Part shown: piece after piece, positions 1-9,321 of the stretch
Layout of the letters: the number at the start of each line of letters is the position of its first letter
Numbering within the stretch: the first letter of the stretch is position 1
From: Trueperaceae bacterium
Lineage (GTDB): Bacteria > Deinococcota > Deinococci > Deinococcales > Trueperaceae
Length of the DNA: 60,973 bases
Direction: 5' to 3'
Assembly: GCA_002707365.1 (NCBI GenBank)
Contig: PAMQ01000004.1
Location: forward strand, 54,192-115,164
Notes under the pieces: generated by a model
What the model was told of the DNA's origin: nothing
The model's database searches: none
Seen by the model: the letters and a program-made list of their open reading frames with translations, nothing else
Made by a program: the position numbers and the translations under genes

Positions 1-449
1 GCTTCGACCAGCGGGTGCCTTACGCCGTATTCCTGCGCTGCGGTTAGCCCAGGACGAAAATCTTTGAGATCATCCAAATTGGCGCCAGAAAGTAATTGAG
101 CATCCGTGTGTTCAGCCATCGCCCCGTAAAGATTGGTCTTACAGAAGAAGCAACGGTCAATTGGGTTCGCGAGGTAGCGAGGGTCACTAAACTCACCAGC
201 ATCGATCACCTTTAGATTCCAGCCCTCTTCAGTGGCGAGGCGACGCACCCGCTCGGTGGCTTCTCGTGGTACGGCAGGCGAAATCGCGTGGATCATAAGA
301 GCAGCAGAGCCAAGGGCCTGTTGTGCATGATGTGCAAGTGTCGTACTGTCGACCCCTCCACTCAGTGCTACTGCCACATTTTCAATTTCTATTAGGTTTG
401 CTTCGAGACGTTTCTTGGCATTTTCAATGGGATTGGCTCCGTCAGTCAT
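1..449 (-). CDS. larE: LarE, pyridinium-3,5-biscarboxylate sulfur transferase (3' end off window)
   Basis: Translated from the reverse strand, the start at 449 gives a PP-loop ATPase domain with SGGVDS at about residues 29-34 and a CFFCK motif near residue 94, where LarE proteins carry the cysteine that donates or coordinates sulfur. LarE sulfurates the carboxylates of the nickel-pincer nucleotide precursor; this is family knowledge. The ATG overlaps the larC stop by 8 nt, so the two genes are translationally coupled. Only about 149 codons are present; the family is about 270 residues, so the C-terminus lies beyond the left edge. A generic ExsB/TilS-like PP-loop protein is the alternative, but the larC neighbour makes LarE much more likely. 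Confidence 0.9.
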   Translation of the reverse strand, partial: MTDGANPIENAKKRLEANLIEIENVAVALSGGVDSTTLAHHAQQALGSAALMIHAISPAVPREATERVRRLATEEGWNLKVIDAGEFSDPRYLANPIDRCFFCKTNLYGAMAEHTDAQLLSGANLDDLKDFRPGLTAAQEYGVRHPLVE

Positions 450-1680
450 TGTTGATTTCCTCCGTACCGATATCTTCGACCTTACGCCGTAGGGCTGACC
501 GATCGGCCTCAGGCCCAGCACTCTCCGAGATGGAGTCTGCTTCTGCTTTTACGGTCCGGCTTCCGCCAGGCCGTAGGACTTTTTTGACTCGTACCGGAAA
601 ACCGTTTACTAGAACACTACTAGAAGTGCGGTCCAACACTGTTCGTTCTTCTATACGACGTCGCAAGCCAATCGTGGTGGTTTCTAAGAAACACATTCTT
701 CCTACGGCGTCAAGGGCCTTATCCTCGCACAAAATCTGGATAGCAGTAGATATTCGACCTTTTTTCCCGTAAACGGGCCACTGTTTGACATCATGGACAG
801 TTTCCATGTCCGAAATACGCTGGAGTCCAATGGCGAGATCTTCGGGAGTCTGATCATCGATTTCGAAGCAGATCACGCCAATAGTTTCAGCCGAGCCATT
901 TCTAGCTTTAGGGGTTTTGGGGTCATGAAAGGCTAGGACGCGGAGGGCATTAGCGATGCCTGGGATAGTTCGGGTGCCAAAGCCCGTTCCAATATGGGAA
1001 ATCTCAAGTGTCCTTCCCTCAGGTCGCGAGATAGGTGTTAGTGACCGTGCTATTGCTGCTCCTGTTGGCGTGACTCTCTCCCCGCCTATACCGTCGTCAA
1101 TAACAGGCAAGCCTTGTAAGAGGAGAGTGGTCGCTGGTGCTGGTACCGGGAGAGGCCCGTGCTCTGTATCGACTCGACCATTACCGAGCGGTAGTGGTCC
1201 GATTGACCACGAAGCTTCACGAAGAACTTCAATCACGTGAGCTGCTCCGACTATATCGGCTACAGAATCCCAGTCCGCAATCTCATGAAAGTGGATTTCG
1301 TCTACAGAGACGCCGTGTACTTTAGCTTCTGCCTCCGCGAGGCAAGTAAAGATGCGTAAGGCGCCTGATTTCACACTATTTCTCATGGGCGAGTCTTCTA
1401 GCCGTTTTCGGATTTTTCTGAAGCTGCCGGTTGGTCTCGATTTACCCTCTTTAGGAGGAATAATGTTAAGACGACTGCCAGTGAGACCGTGGTCTTTAGC
1501 AGCTACATAGTCGATCAACCAATTGTTTGGAAGGCCAGCAGCTCGCATCGCTTCTACTGTTCCTTCTATCATGTCTGGCCAGGTATCAAGTACTGCTGCT
1601 AAAAACATATCACCCGATAGGCCGCCAAGAGGATCGAGGTGGATGTGGATAATCCCAGATTGAGAATCAGTTGGTACCAT
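442..1680 (-). CDS. larC: LarC, nickel insertion protein of the nickel-pincer cofactor pathway
   Basis: The 412-residue product begins with the LarC signature HLDPLGGLSGDMFLAA (about residues 14-29) and has HFHEIADWDSVADI in the middle, a conserved metal-rich stretch of the family. LarC inserts nickel into the dithiocarboxylated pyridinium mononucleotide using CTP, making the cofactor of LarA-type racemases. In Lactiplantibacillus larC is expressed through a programmed frameshift (larC1/C2). Here it is one continuous frame. It directly precedes larE. No larB or larA lies upstream, where an aldo/keto reductase starts 12 nt away, so those genes must be beyond larE or elsewhere. Confidence 0.92.
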   Translation of the reverse strand: MVPTDSQSGIIHIHLDPLGGLSGDMFLAAVLDTWPDMIEGTVEAMRAAGLPNNWLIDYVAAKDHGLTGSRLNIIPPKEGKSRPTGSFRKIRKRLEDSPMRNSVKSGALRIFTCLAEAEAKVHGVSVDEIHFHEIADWDSVADIVGAAHVIEVLREASWSIGPLPLGNGRVDTEHGPLPVPAPATTLLLQGLPVIDDGIGGERVTPTGAAIARSLTPISRPEGRTLEISHIGTGFGTRTIPGIANALRVLAFHDPKTPKARNGSAETIGVICFEIDDQTPEDLAIGLQRISDMETVHDVKQWPVYGKKGRISTAIQILCEDKALDAVGRMCFLETTTIGLRRRIEERTVLDRTSSSVLVNGFPVRVKKVLRPGGSRTVKAEADSISESAGPEADRSALRRKVEDIGTEEINND

Positions 1681-1691
1681 GTTCGAATTAC

Positions 1692-2552
1692 TTATTCCGT
1701 AAATAAGGGCTCTAATTGCCGGCCCTTAAGGACGTTTTCCATTGCTTCATCCGTTTTAGGAATTCTGTACCGGGAGGCAGCATTGAGTACTAAGGGGAGT
1801 AAATGGATGTCACCAACTGTGTTAAGAAATATTCTTTCATGACCAAGTGCCCAATGTACGGCAGTGTCAATTGATTCTTGGTCTTCCAATGGTTGATACC
1901 AGGTTGCTCGGTTTTGGAGTCTTTCACCCCAAGGCCGCCGAAGTAAAGTCTTTATGGTTTGTATCGCGACTCCGCGTTTTGTGCACATGGCATATAGCTT
2001 TTCAAAGTCACTCAGGTATTGTGGGTTTTTTGCCATGATGTAGTTGTATGGCAATAGTACTGAGTCGAATTCGAAGTGCTTGAGGCTTTGTAGATGACGG
2101 GCTGCTACAGTTAGGCCATGACCCGTTACGCCAATGAATCTAACGATTCCCTGGTCTCGCGCCTCTATTGCTGCTTTTAGGGCTCCGTCGGGGCCCATAG
2201 CTACTTCCCACTCGTCTAAATTGACTAGGTTGTGGAGCTGGATGAGGTCAATAAAGTCGACTCTCATGCGTTCAAGTGATCGATGGATTTCATCGCGAGC
2301 TGCTTTGTAGGTTCGTTCTCCCGTTTTGGTGGCAAGAAAAAAGGTCTTGCGGTGTTCTCGCATCCATGGTCCGATGCGAATCTCAGCATTTCCGTAACTA
2401 GCTGCCGTATCGATGTGGTTTATGCCGTATTCGAGTATTAGTTCAAGGGTTCTGTCAGCTTCGTCTTGCGTTACGTTCCCTAGGGCTGCTGCACCGAATA
2501 ATGTGCGAGTACTTTTGTGTGCAGTCTCACCAAAGGGGTATTTTGAGATCAT
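1692..2552 (-). CDS. Aldo/keto reductase
   Basis: This is a 286-residue (alpha/beta)8 NADPH-dependent oxidoreductase. The catalytic tetrad is visible: Asp in HIDTAASYG, Tyr in the same motif, Lys in LATKTGERT and His in IQLHNL. It probably reduces an aldehyde or ketone, or oxidises a sugar lactol; the substrate cannot be read from sequence. An AGGAG lies 7 nt before the ATG. It is co-directional with larC and separated from it by only 11 nt, so it may share a transcript with the lar genes. A link to a LarA-type substrate is inference only. The C-terminal coenzyme-binding region is shorter than in classical AKRs. Confidence 0.85.
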   Translation of the reverse strand: MISKYPFGETAHKSTRTLFGAAALGNVTQDEADRTLELILEYGINHIDTAASYGNAEIRIGPWMREHRKTFFLATKTGERTYKAARDEIHRSLERMRVDFIDLIQLHNLVNLDEWEVAMGPDGALKAAIEARDQGIVRFIGVTGHGLTVAARHLQSLKHFEFDSVLLPYNYIMAKNPQYLSDFEKLYAMCTKRGVAIQTIKTLLRRPWGERLQNRATWYQPLEDQESIDTAVHWALGHERIFLNTVGDIHLLPLVLNAASRYRIPKTDEAMENVLKGRQLEPLFTE

Positions 2553-2904
2553 CGTTAGACTCCTTATTCTGAGGAGAAGTGGACTTACAAGGTTATCCTG
2601 TTCGAGTCTAGCAGTTAAGGCATAAGTAGAGGTCCATGTATGTCATAGCGGTAGGACAAAAGCTGGATAAGGACTTCGATATTATTGATGTGGTTTCGCC
2701 AAACCCTATTTTGCGATTAAAACCGACCACTTTCGACTCTGCTGGTATTTTCGGTGAATCGTCGTTAGGGATTCGATGTATAAGTGCTTACTTTTTTGGT
2801 TTCTTAGCGCTAATGAGGGTACGAAATAGTATTGTCTTTCGTAGTGTTATTACCACATACCCTACAAACAGTACCTTGGATAAAAGATGTGCTGGGAAAC
2901 CCTC
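2553..2904. other. Intergenic gap between two minus-strand operons
   Basis: This 352-bp stretch has no convincing gene. It contains one short inverted repeat, TACGAAA/TTTCGTA (2820-2826 with 2837-2843), just past the end of the MFS gene. It could help terminate the minus-strand MFS transcript but has no T-run after it. The rest presumably holds the promoter of the aldo/keto reductase-larC-larE transcript, though I could not pick a clear -35/-10 pair. Confidence 0.4.
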
Positions 2905-4167
2905 TTAGAGCTTTGCCTTTCGCATCTGGTAAAAAATCCATATGGTCCACAACGTTCCAGGCAAAACAATGATTGTGGCGAGACCAGCAATTACGTTGGA
3001 GATCGAGAAGGTATCCAACGCTTGGCCTACCAGGAAGGCTCCAATTGAGGCTATCAGCATGAACGTTGCGAATTCGGTAGCGAATACGCGACCGCGCATA
3101 TGGGAAGGGACCTGTTGAAGGAGCAGCTGGGAGGAAAAGGCCCAGATCATGCCACCACCAAAGCCGCGCAGGGCAATACCCAACAAAGTGAGGCCGAAGT
3201 TTGCTAACGGAAAGACGACTATGTAGCCGATCGCTACTGTGGCATAGCCTGCGGCAATTGCCCAACTGAGCCGGTGATTACTATCGCCTGTAAAGATCCG
3301 GGCCAAGATCGGACTAATACCAGAACCTAGTCCCGTCATCATGAACATTAGGCCGAGGCCGAGACTGCCGCCCACACCAATAGAAAAGATCTCCTTAGCT
3401 ATCGCGACTTGGACAATTTCAAAGGTTGAGCCGGCAATTGCAGCTACCATTGCCTTATGCAGTGTGATGAAAAGGATCCCGCGATTACCCCAAAGATAGT
3501 TGAGCCCCTTGAGATACTTACTTAAAGCGCTGTTTAACGCACTCTCTCCGCGTTCAACAGCGTCAGGTGATGGCTCAGAACGAATTTGGAGGATAAATAG
3601 TGCAGAAACCAAGAATGTAGCACTATCGATAATGAAGGCTGGATAGATTCCCCAAAGGCCAGAAACAAGGCCCCCGAGTGCTGCGCCCACCGACAGCATA
3701 ACTGACCATGTAGAGGCGCTTATGGCATTAGCAGCGCCAAGCTCACGTTTACTGACTAAATCACCGAGAAAAGCTGTCCGCGTAGGGGTAAAAAAGCCAC
3801 TGATGCCCATTTGTATAGCTGTTAAGACATATAGCAACCAAATGTCGCCTGGGTCACGAATGAGCAGGAAACAAAGTAGAGTGACTGAACGAACGATGTC
3901 AGTAGCAACTAGAATGTTCTTCCTATTGAAACGATCTGCGACCACTCCGGCTATCGGGCTGACCAGGAATGGCGCAAGCATACGCACTATGAAGAGGCCA
4001 CCCACTGCAAGGCCCGACTCGGTCAGTATGGCAATCAAAGTGGCTGATGCGATCAGGTTGAACCAATCACCGAGTAGGCTTACCAACTGACCCAGCCACA
4101 AGAAACGAAAATTGCGGTTGTTTCGGACTAACTCCACATAGCCGACTGTTGACTGTTGATTATTCAA
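2905..4167 (-). CDS. MFS transporter, MFS_3/macrolide-efflux-like
   Basis: The 420-residue protein has about 12 hydrophobic segments and the MFS loop 2-3 signature GVVADRFNRKNIL near residue 78. The N-terminal layout (NFRFLWLGQLVSLLGDWFN) is typical of EntS/MefA-like exporters that extrude siderophores or drugs; the substrate here is unknown. The TTG start overlaps the TGA of the upstream MFS gene (TTGA, 4 nt), indicating an operon and coupled translation. The ribosome binding site is weak, consistent with coupling. A downstream gap separates it from the aldo/keto reductase. Confidence 0.85.
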   Translation of the reverse strand: MNNQQSTVGYVELVRNNRNFRFLWLGQLVSLLGDWFNLIASATLIAILTESGLAVGGLFIVRMLAPFLVSPIAGVVADRFNRKNILVATDIVRSVTLLCFLLIRDPGDIWLLYVLTAIQMGISGFFTPTRTAFLGDLVSKRELGAANAISASTWSVMLSVGAALGGLVSGLWGIYPAFIIDSATFLVSALFILQIRSEPSPDAVERGESALNSALSKYLKGLNYLWGNRGILFITLHKAMVAAIAGSTFEIVQVAIAKEIFSIGVGGSLGLGLMFMMTGLGSGISPILARIFTGDSNHRLSWAIAAGYATVAIGYIVVFPLANFGLTLLGIALRGFGGGMIWAFSSQLLLQQVPSHMRGRVFATEFATFMLIASIGAFLVGQALDTFSISNVIAGLATIIVLPGTLWTIWIFYQMRKAKL

Positions 4168-5372
4168 GTCGCTATGTCAATCCGCTGCTCTCTGCGGGTT
4201 ATCGCTTCGTGGACAAGGACTTGGGCGAGGGCCATTAAAGTCATGCATATTGGGATTACTTCAAAGCCGATGCGGTCACCAAGGACACCGGTCAGGCTTG
4301 GGAGAATTGCTACGCCAAGGGCAGCACCTGCTCCTTGGAAGCCGATTACATTCGGGCTGTGCCAAATTCCTACAAGACGTGGCGTCCTGGAAACCGAGGA
4401 GGGGAATACAGGGGCTAGGGTCAAACCCATTAGAGCCAAGCCAAGATAACTCACGGTATTTGCGGGGTTCCACCACAATAGCAATGTTCCGACAACCGTT
4501 CCCAGAGTGCAGACCCTTAAGACCGGGGCAATGCCAATCCGATCGCTCAAGCCTCCGAACACGACCCGGCCAAGTGTAATAAACCCCCAGAAAAATCCGA
4601 TCCATAAACCCGATAGACCCGGATCTATCCCTCTTGACTCTACAAACAAATTGTTTGTTAGTTGCCCTGCACTAACCTCGAGACCTGTATGAATTGCAAA
4701 CAGGCCGATACAGAGCCAGACCATGCCAAGCTTGAGACTCTCCTTAGCCGAGGGGCTCCTCATCTCGCCTACACCCCTCGGTTGACTTCTGTAGTCAAGG
4801 TCCCAGTTCTTGCGCGTAACGCCGAAAAGGGCTGTAATAACAAGTTGAAAGGTTGCTAATGCAGCGTAACTGACTTGCCAAGTTAGTGGCAACGTGATCA
4901 CGAGAAAAATCACCAAAAGGGGACCTAAGAACGAGCCAATACCAAAAGTCGCATGGAGCCAGTTCATGCTAGTGGTGGAGTAGTTCTGTGCTACGAAGGT
5001 GTTGACGCCGGTGTCAATAGCTCCTCGGCCTAAACCAACGATTAGAGTTGAAATTACTAAACCCACCCATGTTGGCGTTAGGCTGATTGCGACTAGGCCT
5101 ATCAGACTAAGAAGAGCACCAATTAAGCAGTACCAACCGACCCCAGTTACGGCAACAATTCGGCCGCTCCAGAAGCTGGCGAAAAAGCCCCCTACAGTTG
5201 TTGCTAAGAGCAAGATGCCTAGCGATTCAAGGCTTCGGCCGAAAGTGTCTTGCATTTGTAGCCAAGCCACGCCCAAAGCCCCACCTTGCATGCCAATAGC
5301 AATGAAGCTGAGGCAACCAATAGCAAGAAGAGACATCCGCAATCGCGGTCTTATAGGAGGCTGCATTCGCAA
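4164..5372 (-). CDS. MFS transporter, sugar-type (FucP/GlcP-like architecture)
   Basis: The 402-residue protein has about 12 membrane segments. It carries NWLHATFGIGSFLGPLL near residue 140, a motif seen in MFS sugar and multidrug transporters of the FHS-like group, and a second half that restarts with GLFAIHTGLEVSAGQ. A TTG start at 5372 has AGG 7 nt upstream; an ATG at 5366 is the alternative. It is the first gene of a two-transporter operon. Having two unrelated MFS proteins translationally coupled is somewhat unusual and may mean uptake and efflux of related compounds, which is inference. Confidence 0.83.
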   Translation of the reverse strand: MRMQPPIRPRLRMSLLAIGCLSFIAIGMQGGALGVAWLQMQDTFGRSLESLGILLLATTVGGFFASFWSGRIVAVTGVGWYCLIGALLSLIGLVAISLTPTWVGLVISTLIVGLGRGAIDTGVNTFVAQNYSTTSMNWLHATFGIGSFLGPLLVIFLVITLPLTWQVSYAALATFQLVITALFGVTRKNWDLDYRSQPRGVGEMRSPSAKESLKLGMVWLCIGLFAIHTGLEVSAGQLTNNLFVESRGIDPGLSGLWIGFFWGFITLGRVVFGGLSDRIGIAPVLRVCTLGTVVGTLLLWWNPANTVSYLGLALMGLTLAPVFPSSVSRTPRLVGIWHSPNVIGFQGAGAALGVAILPSLTGVLGDRIGFEVIPICMTLMALAQVLVHEAITRREQRIDIAT

Positions 5373-5503
5373 TAGCTTACCTGCTTATTCAAGGGACAAC
5401 ATTTCGATCTGAGAACAAGGTGCTAGGTGACTTACTCTGGAGGCTTAAAGGGTGAATGAAAAGGTTACGTTTTTAATCAATCTCTTTCCGATTGATTGTG
5501 GGT

Positions 5504-5509
5504 TATAAT
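5504..5509 (+). promoter_or_regulatory. Probable -10 element for the ether-lipid operon
   Basis: A perfect TATAAT sits 98 nt before the fatty acyl-CoA reductase start, in the divergent gap between the MFS operon and the lipid operon. The -35 region is poor (only T-rich matches around 5481-5490), so either an activator is needed or the call is wrong. Nothing else in the gap looks like a plus-strand promoter. Confidence 0.5.
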
Positions 5510-5606
5510 TAAGGGCTTTAGGAGGGTGATTTACGGGGTTCAGTTTTAGCCGGCGAGTTTCGTCCCAGCGAGATTCCAGGCCACCTTCGGTGCCCGGACA
5601 TCTGAT

Positions 5607-7337
5607 ATGAGTAAAGTAGTAGATTTCTTGCAGGGGAAGACCTTGCTGATTACTGGTTCCACCGGGTTCCTTGCTAAGGGGTTGGTGGAAAAGATCCTTC
5701 GTGTAGTCCCAGATGTTGAGCGCATTTATTTGCTTATCCGATCTAGAGGTGGGGAAAACGGGGGACCTGTCTTAACTCCTACTTCTCGACTTGAACGAGA
5801 GATTCTTAGATCTAGTGTTTTTGGAAAGTTGCGAGAGATACACGGTGATAGCTTCGAAACTTTTGCGAGAGAGCGTTTGGTTGCTATTGACGGAGATCTC
5901 ACGAAGGACGGGTTAGGGCTTGATCCGCAAGAGTTGGCTCGACTTTCCAGCGAGGTGCAGATTGTCATTAATAGCGCAGCTACTGTTGTTTTCGATGAGC
6001 AAATAGACGAAGCGATTAACTTGAACACCTTGGGACCACAGCGGCTACTCAAAGTGGCAAAGACTTTTGAGAAGCAACCACTGTTTGTGCATGTTTCTAC
6101 CGCATATGTTAGTGGCCAACAGCGCGAGCCATTAAAGGAAAAGCCTCTACCTACTGACCGGACTTTGGCCCAAATAATGGGTAGGGGTCTGAATAAGCCG
6201 TTCAACCCAGAGATGGCTGTTGAAAGAATGCTGGGTGTGTGCCGGGATATTGAAAGAGATTCAAGGAAACTGTTTCGAATGAAGAGATTCCAACGAAAGG
6301 CTGCTCGCAGTAGAGGTGGTAGTCAAGGTGGGAATGGAGACATAGCTTCGGCTGAAAAACTTCGTTTCAAGTGGCTGCGGGAGCAATTGGTCAGTTATGG
6401 AATGCGCTGTGCCAGGCAAATGGGTTGGCACGATAGTTATACTTTGACTAAAGCGCTTGGCGAACAATTAATTTCTTTAACTAAAGGAGATCTACCAACG
6501 GTTATCATTCGCCCATCGATTATTGAGAGTAGCTTGTCAGAACCTGAGCCCGGATGGTTGGATGGCCTCAAGGTGGCAGACGGTATTATCGCGCCATTCA
6601 GCAAGGGCAGATTACCGGATTTTCCAGGTAATCCCAAAACCACTATCGATCTTATCCCAGTTGATTTTGTTGTCAACGCTATCCTGGCATCTATCCCACA
6701 AATAGCAGCCCAGGGTGGAATCAATTTCTATCATGTTAGTAGTGGGATTAAAAATCCTATACGACTCAGGGAATTGGTCGATCTGTGCCACGATTATTTT
6801 AAGCGGTTTCCCATGCGGGGACGTAAAGGAGAGCCTATTCGCACGGGACGTTGGACTTATCCTTCTCCTTGGCTGTTTCGCCGCTGGATATTCATGCGGT
6901 ACCAATTTCCACTCAGTAGCTTGCAGTGGCTTTTGGAAAGATTCCCAACGTTACCTGGCGCAAAGCGTTTAAAGCGTCGCGTGACTTTACTAAGAACGAT
7001 TTATGACCGTGCTATTTACTACTGTAGTATCTACAGCACGTATACCCGCTTCAATTTTGAGTTTAAAACTGATAATACGACTGCGCTTTTCCGATCACTT
7101 TCATGCGAAGATCAAGGAATGTTTGGTTTTGATGTGAAACGCATTAATTGGCCCAAATACATCCAGGAGGTTCACATACCTGGGCTCAAAAAACATGTTT
7201 TACAAACGAGAAGCGAAAGTATAGCTGACAACCAGGCATTTCAAGAAGGGAAAATAGATAACATCTCGGGTGCTATTGCGGGGTCCGCCATCGATCAAAG
7301 GGCTGTTGCTGATAATGTACCCACGCGAGGAGGTTGA
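5607..7337 (+). CDS. Fatty acyl-CoA reductase, alcohol-forming (FAR / male-sterility type)
   Basis: This is a 576-residue extended SDR. The NAD(P)-binding TGSTGFLAKG motif lies at residues 16-25, with the following LLIR strand typical of FAR proteins, and the catalytic YxxxK is Y278-K282 (SYTLTK). A C-terminal sterile-like domain follows. Alcohol-forming FARs reduce long-chain acyl-CoA to fatty alcohol with 2 NADPH. It is first in a four-gene operon and the next gene starts 7 nt after its stop. Its neighbours need a fatty alcohol as co-substrate, which fits exactly. Alternative roles are wax-ester or alkyl-lipid synthesis, but no wax synthase is nearby. An insertion of basic residues (RFQRKAARSRGG, about residue 230) is unusual. 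Confidence 0.88.
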   Translation: MSKVVDFLQGKTLLITGSTGFLAKGLVEKILRVVPDVERIYLLIRSRGGENGGPVLTPTSRLEREILRSSVFGKLREIHGDSFETFARERLVAIDGDLTKDGLGLDPQELARLSSEVQIVINSAATVVFDEQIDEAINLNTLGPQRLLKVAKTFEKQPLFVHVSTAYVSGQQREPLKEKPLPTDRTLAQIMGRGLNKPFNPEMAVERMLGVCRDIERDSRKLFRMKRFQRKAARSRGGSQGGNGDIASAEKLRFKWLREQLVSYGMRCARQMGWHDSYTLTKALGEQLISLTKGDLPTVIIRPSIIESSLSEPEPGWLDGLKVADGIIAPFSKGRLPDFPGNPKTTIDLIPVDFVVNAILASIPQIAAQGGINFYHVSSGIKNPIRLRELVDLCHDYFKRFPMRGRKGEPIRTGRWTYPSPWLFRRWIFMRYQFPLSSLQWLLERFPTLPGAKRLKRRVTLLRTIYDRAIYYCSIYSTYTRFNFEFKTDNTTALFRSLSCEDQGMFGFDVKRINWPKYIQEVHIPGLKKHVLQTRSESIADNQAFQEGKIDNISGAIAGSAIDQRAVADNVPTRGG

Positions 7338-7344
7338 GCAGTAG

Positions 7345-9321
7345 ATGGCTGTTGAAGATACCCCTGGCCGAATCCCTCTTGTAAAAGACGGCGCGGTAGG
7401 TACAGAGGCAACACAATCAACTGAACAACTCCCAATTGGTTACGATGCCGTAGCCCAAGTGATAATTGATGAATTAGGTAGTGCTGGTTGTTTTCAAGGG
7501 TGGGATGCTGAGGAGTTGGTTTGGCCCACTGCTACTCAATCTACCGATCATGTTAAGGATCTCGAACGGCGTGTGGAACTGGTCGTAGCTATACAACGTG
7601 GGGTCCCTTCACTCCGTGATCGGCGCCTAAATGAAGCTTACGGGGACTTCCTAAATGCTGAAGGTGTTTATCATCAAGGAACCCTTATCTATCTACAACT
7701 CAAGAGATTATTTGTAGAGAGAGATTTGGGCGATGAAGAAGAATTCCTTGGTCTTTATCAAAGTATTTTGATTGACACCCTTGCCAATAGGGAGCCCGGT
7801 GGTGAAGCGTTTGGTGAGGGTGTTATTCATAAATTGGGGTTAGCACGAGTGCCCTTAGAGCACGCCCAGCAGGCTGCTTTAACACTACCGGGCGTTATTC
7901 TTGATGACCCACGTTGGTCGGAAGCCTTTTTAATTGTTGTTGACGGAGTGGAAGTTGAGCTTCCGCTTCAATCAGGACTCTTTGAAGTTGCTCGTCGTAC
8001 CCTAGATTACTTAGCTGCTGGTGACCTCCTAAGTACCCGCTACAACGTGTACAGTAACTTTGCTTGGCTTGGAAGTTCAGTCTGGCGCGTGATGGTCGAG
8101 GGAGACCTCTTACAGAGGAAGCTCAGCGGTATCGACGGTGCTAGTCAAAAATCCTTGCAACGGCTTAGTCAGGATATCCATCTTTGCGAGGAGATGTTGT
8201 TTAAGTTTTACAAGGCCCATCGGGAAGACCCAGGTCGAATCAAACCTAAAGATTACTGGTACGGTCAACCGTATAGCTACCTCACCAGAGACATGATCGA
8301 TGTTGCCGTTAATGTTGTGGATCGTTGCAAGGATTTGGTGGCTGGCTTACCAGGGTGTGGATTAGTAGCTCCAGAATTGCCAGAGTTGCTCAAGGGTGAT
8401 ATCGACCGAGGTAGCTTCTTAGAGCACTCTTCCTCTGGTCGAGAAGTAATTCTAGGTCGGTGGCATCGCTTAATAAAAATGGCGGGTTGGTTAGTTGCCT
8501 CATGGCGCATTGGTTCAGAAAAACGAAAATTAGCGCGGGCTCGAGTAAACCGCCATACTCGACTCGAACTTGGTTGGCGCCAATGGCTCGGCTGGGCTGA
8601 AGAGACTCTTCAACGATTTGGTATTGAAGTGAAGGTTACGATCGACCCAGGTTTCTACGAAATTGTGGAAAATTTAGACCTGACCCCAGGCAAGACAAAG
8701 GTTCTGTTTCTGCCTACCCATCAGAGTCTTCTCGACCACCCGGTGATGTACCAAGTCCTTAATTCGGAAGAACTCCGAGGAGCTATGGGTTGGGAGGGAT
8801 CTCAGCCCTGTGTGATGTTAGCCCGGCGGAACCTTGCCGCTTCAGGGGTAAAATTAGGACCTTGGTCGATGACTATGTTTGGCGTAACTTCAGACGATTT
8901 CGATGAATTGCTTGAGGAGGTGGATGGTTACGTTACTCGCGATCTTAGTGGCGAAGCTGGTTCACCCCTGAAAAGGGTAGTAGATGCGCTCAATGAGCGT
9001 CCAGCAGTCATTTATCCGATGGCAACTACAGCCGCCTTCGGGACACAGCTGTTTCCTTTGCAACATCCCTTATTCGCCAGTCTCCCGCAAGATGTGATGA
9101 TCATTCCGATTGCCTTACGTGGTATCCATTCGTTATGGCCGAAAACACCAAGGGGAAACATGAATCTTAACCCAGGAATGGTAGAGGCTGTGATCTCTCC
9201 ACCTTTACTTGGCGAAACCACCCTTATGCCAAAACGGCGGTCACTGCGATTCCAACTCGAGACAGCTGCTCTTGTTCAAGCTGTTCACATTACAAGCCTA
9301 TTGAATCCGGAGCCTCAGTAG
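7345..9321 (+). CDS. Glycerol-3-phosphate/DHAP acyltransferase (PlsB/GNPAT-like)
   Basis: The 658-residue protein ends in a PlsC/LPLAT acyltransferase domain. Motif I, HxxxxD, is H459-D464 in FLPTHQSLLDH, and a later strand, MIIPIALRG, fits motif IV. The first 440 or so residues are not recognised beyond a helical PlsB-like N-terminal region. Length matches animal GNPAT (about 680) better than E. coli PlsB (about 800). The position between an acyl-CoA reductase and an alkyl-DHAP synthase argues that the acceptor is dihydroxyacetone phosphate, giving 1-acyl-DHAP; glycerol-3-phosphate is the alternative. A GGAGG lies 11 nt upstream of the ATG, inside the end of the FAR gene. Its stop overlaps the next start by one base. 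Confidence 0.82.
   Translation: MAVEDTPGRIPLVKDGAVGTEATQSTEQLPIGYDAVAQVIIDELGSAGCFQGWDAEELVWPTATQSTDHVKDLERRVELVVAIQRGVPSLRDRRLNEAYGDFLNAEGVYHQGTLIYLQLKRLFVERDLGDEEEFLGLYQSILIDTLANREPGGEAFGEGVIHKLGLARVPLEHAQQAALTLPGVILDDPRWSEAFLIVVDGVEVELPLQSGLFEVARRTLDYLAAGDLLSTRYNVYSNFAWLGSSVWRVMVEGDLLQRKLSGIDGASQKSLQRLSQDIHLCEEMLFKFYKAHREDPGRIKPKDYWYGQPYSYLTRDMIDVAVNVVDRCKDLVAGLPGCGLVAPELPELLKGDIDRGSFLEHSSSGREVILGRWHRLIKMAGWLVASWRIGSEKRKLARARVNRHTRLELGWRQWLGWAEETLQRFGIEVKVTIDPGFYEIVENLDLTPGKTKVLFLPTHQSLLDHPVMYQVLNSEELRGAMGWEGSQPCVMLARRNLAASGVKLGPWSMTMFGVTSDDFDELLEEVDGYVTRDLSGEAGSPLKRVVDALNERPAVIYPMATTAAFGTQLFPLQHPLFASLPQDVMIIPIALRGIHSLWPKTPRGNMNLNPGMVEAVISPPLLGETTLMPKRRSLRFQLETAALVQAVHITSLLNPEPQ

Noticed and set aside
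2636-2908. 90-codon plus-strand open frame in the gap before the MFS gene
   Set aside because: No ribosome site, no recognisable pattern, and it runs into the end of the convergent MFS gene.
5607-9321. Wax-ester pathway reading of the reductase and acyltransferase
   Set aside because: No wax synthase/DGAT is nearby, and the next two genes are an alkyl-DHAP synthase and a matching reductase, which explain the operon better.
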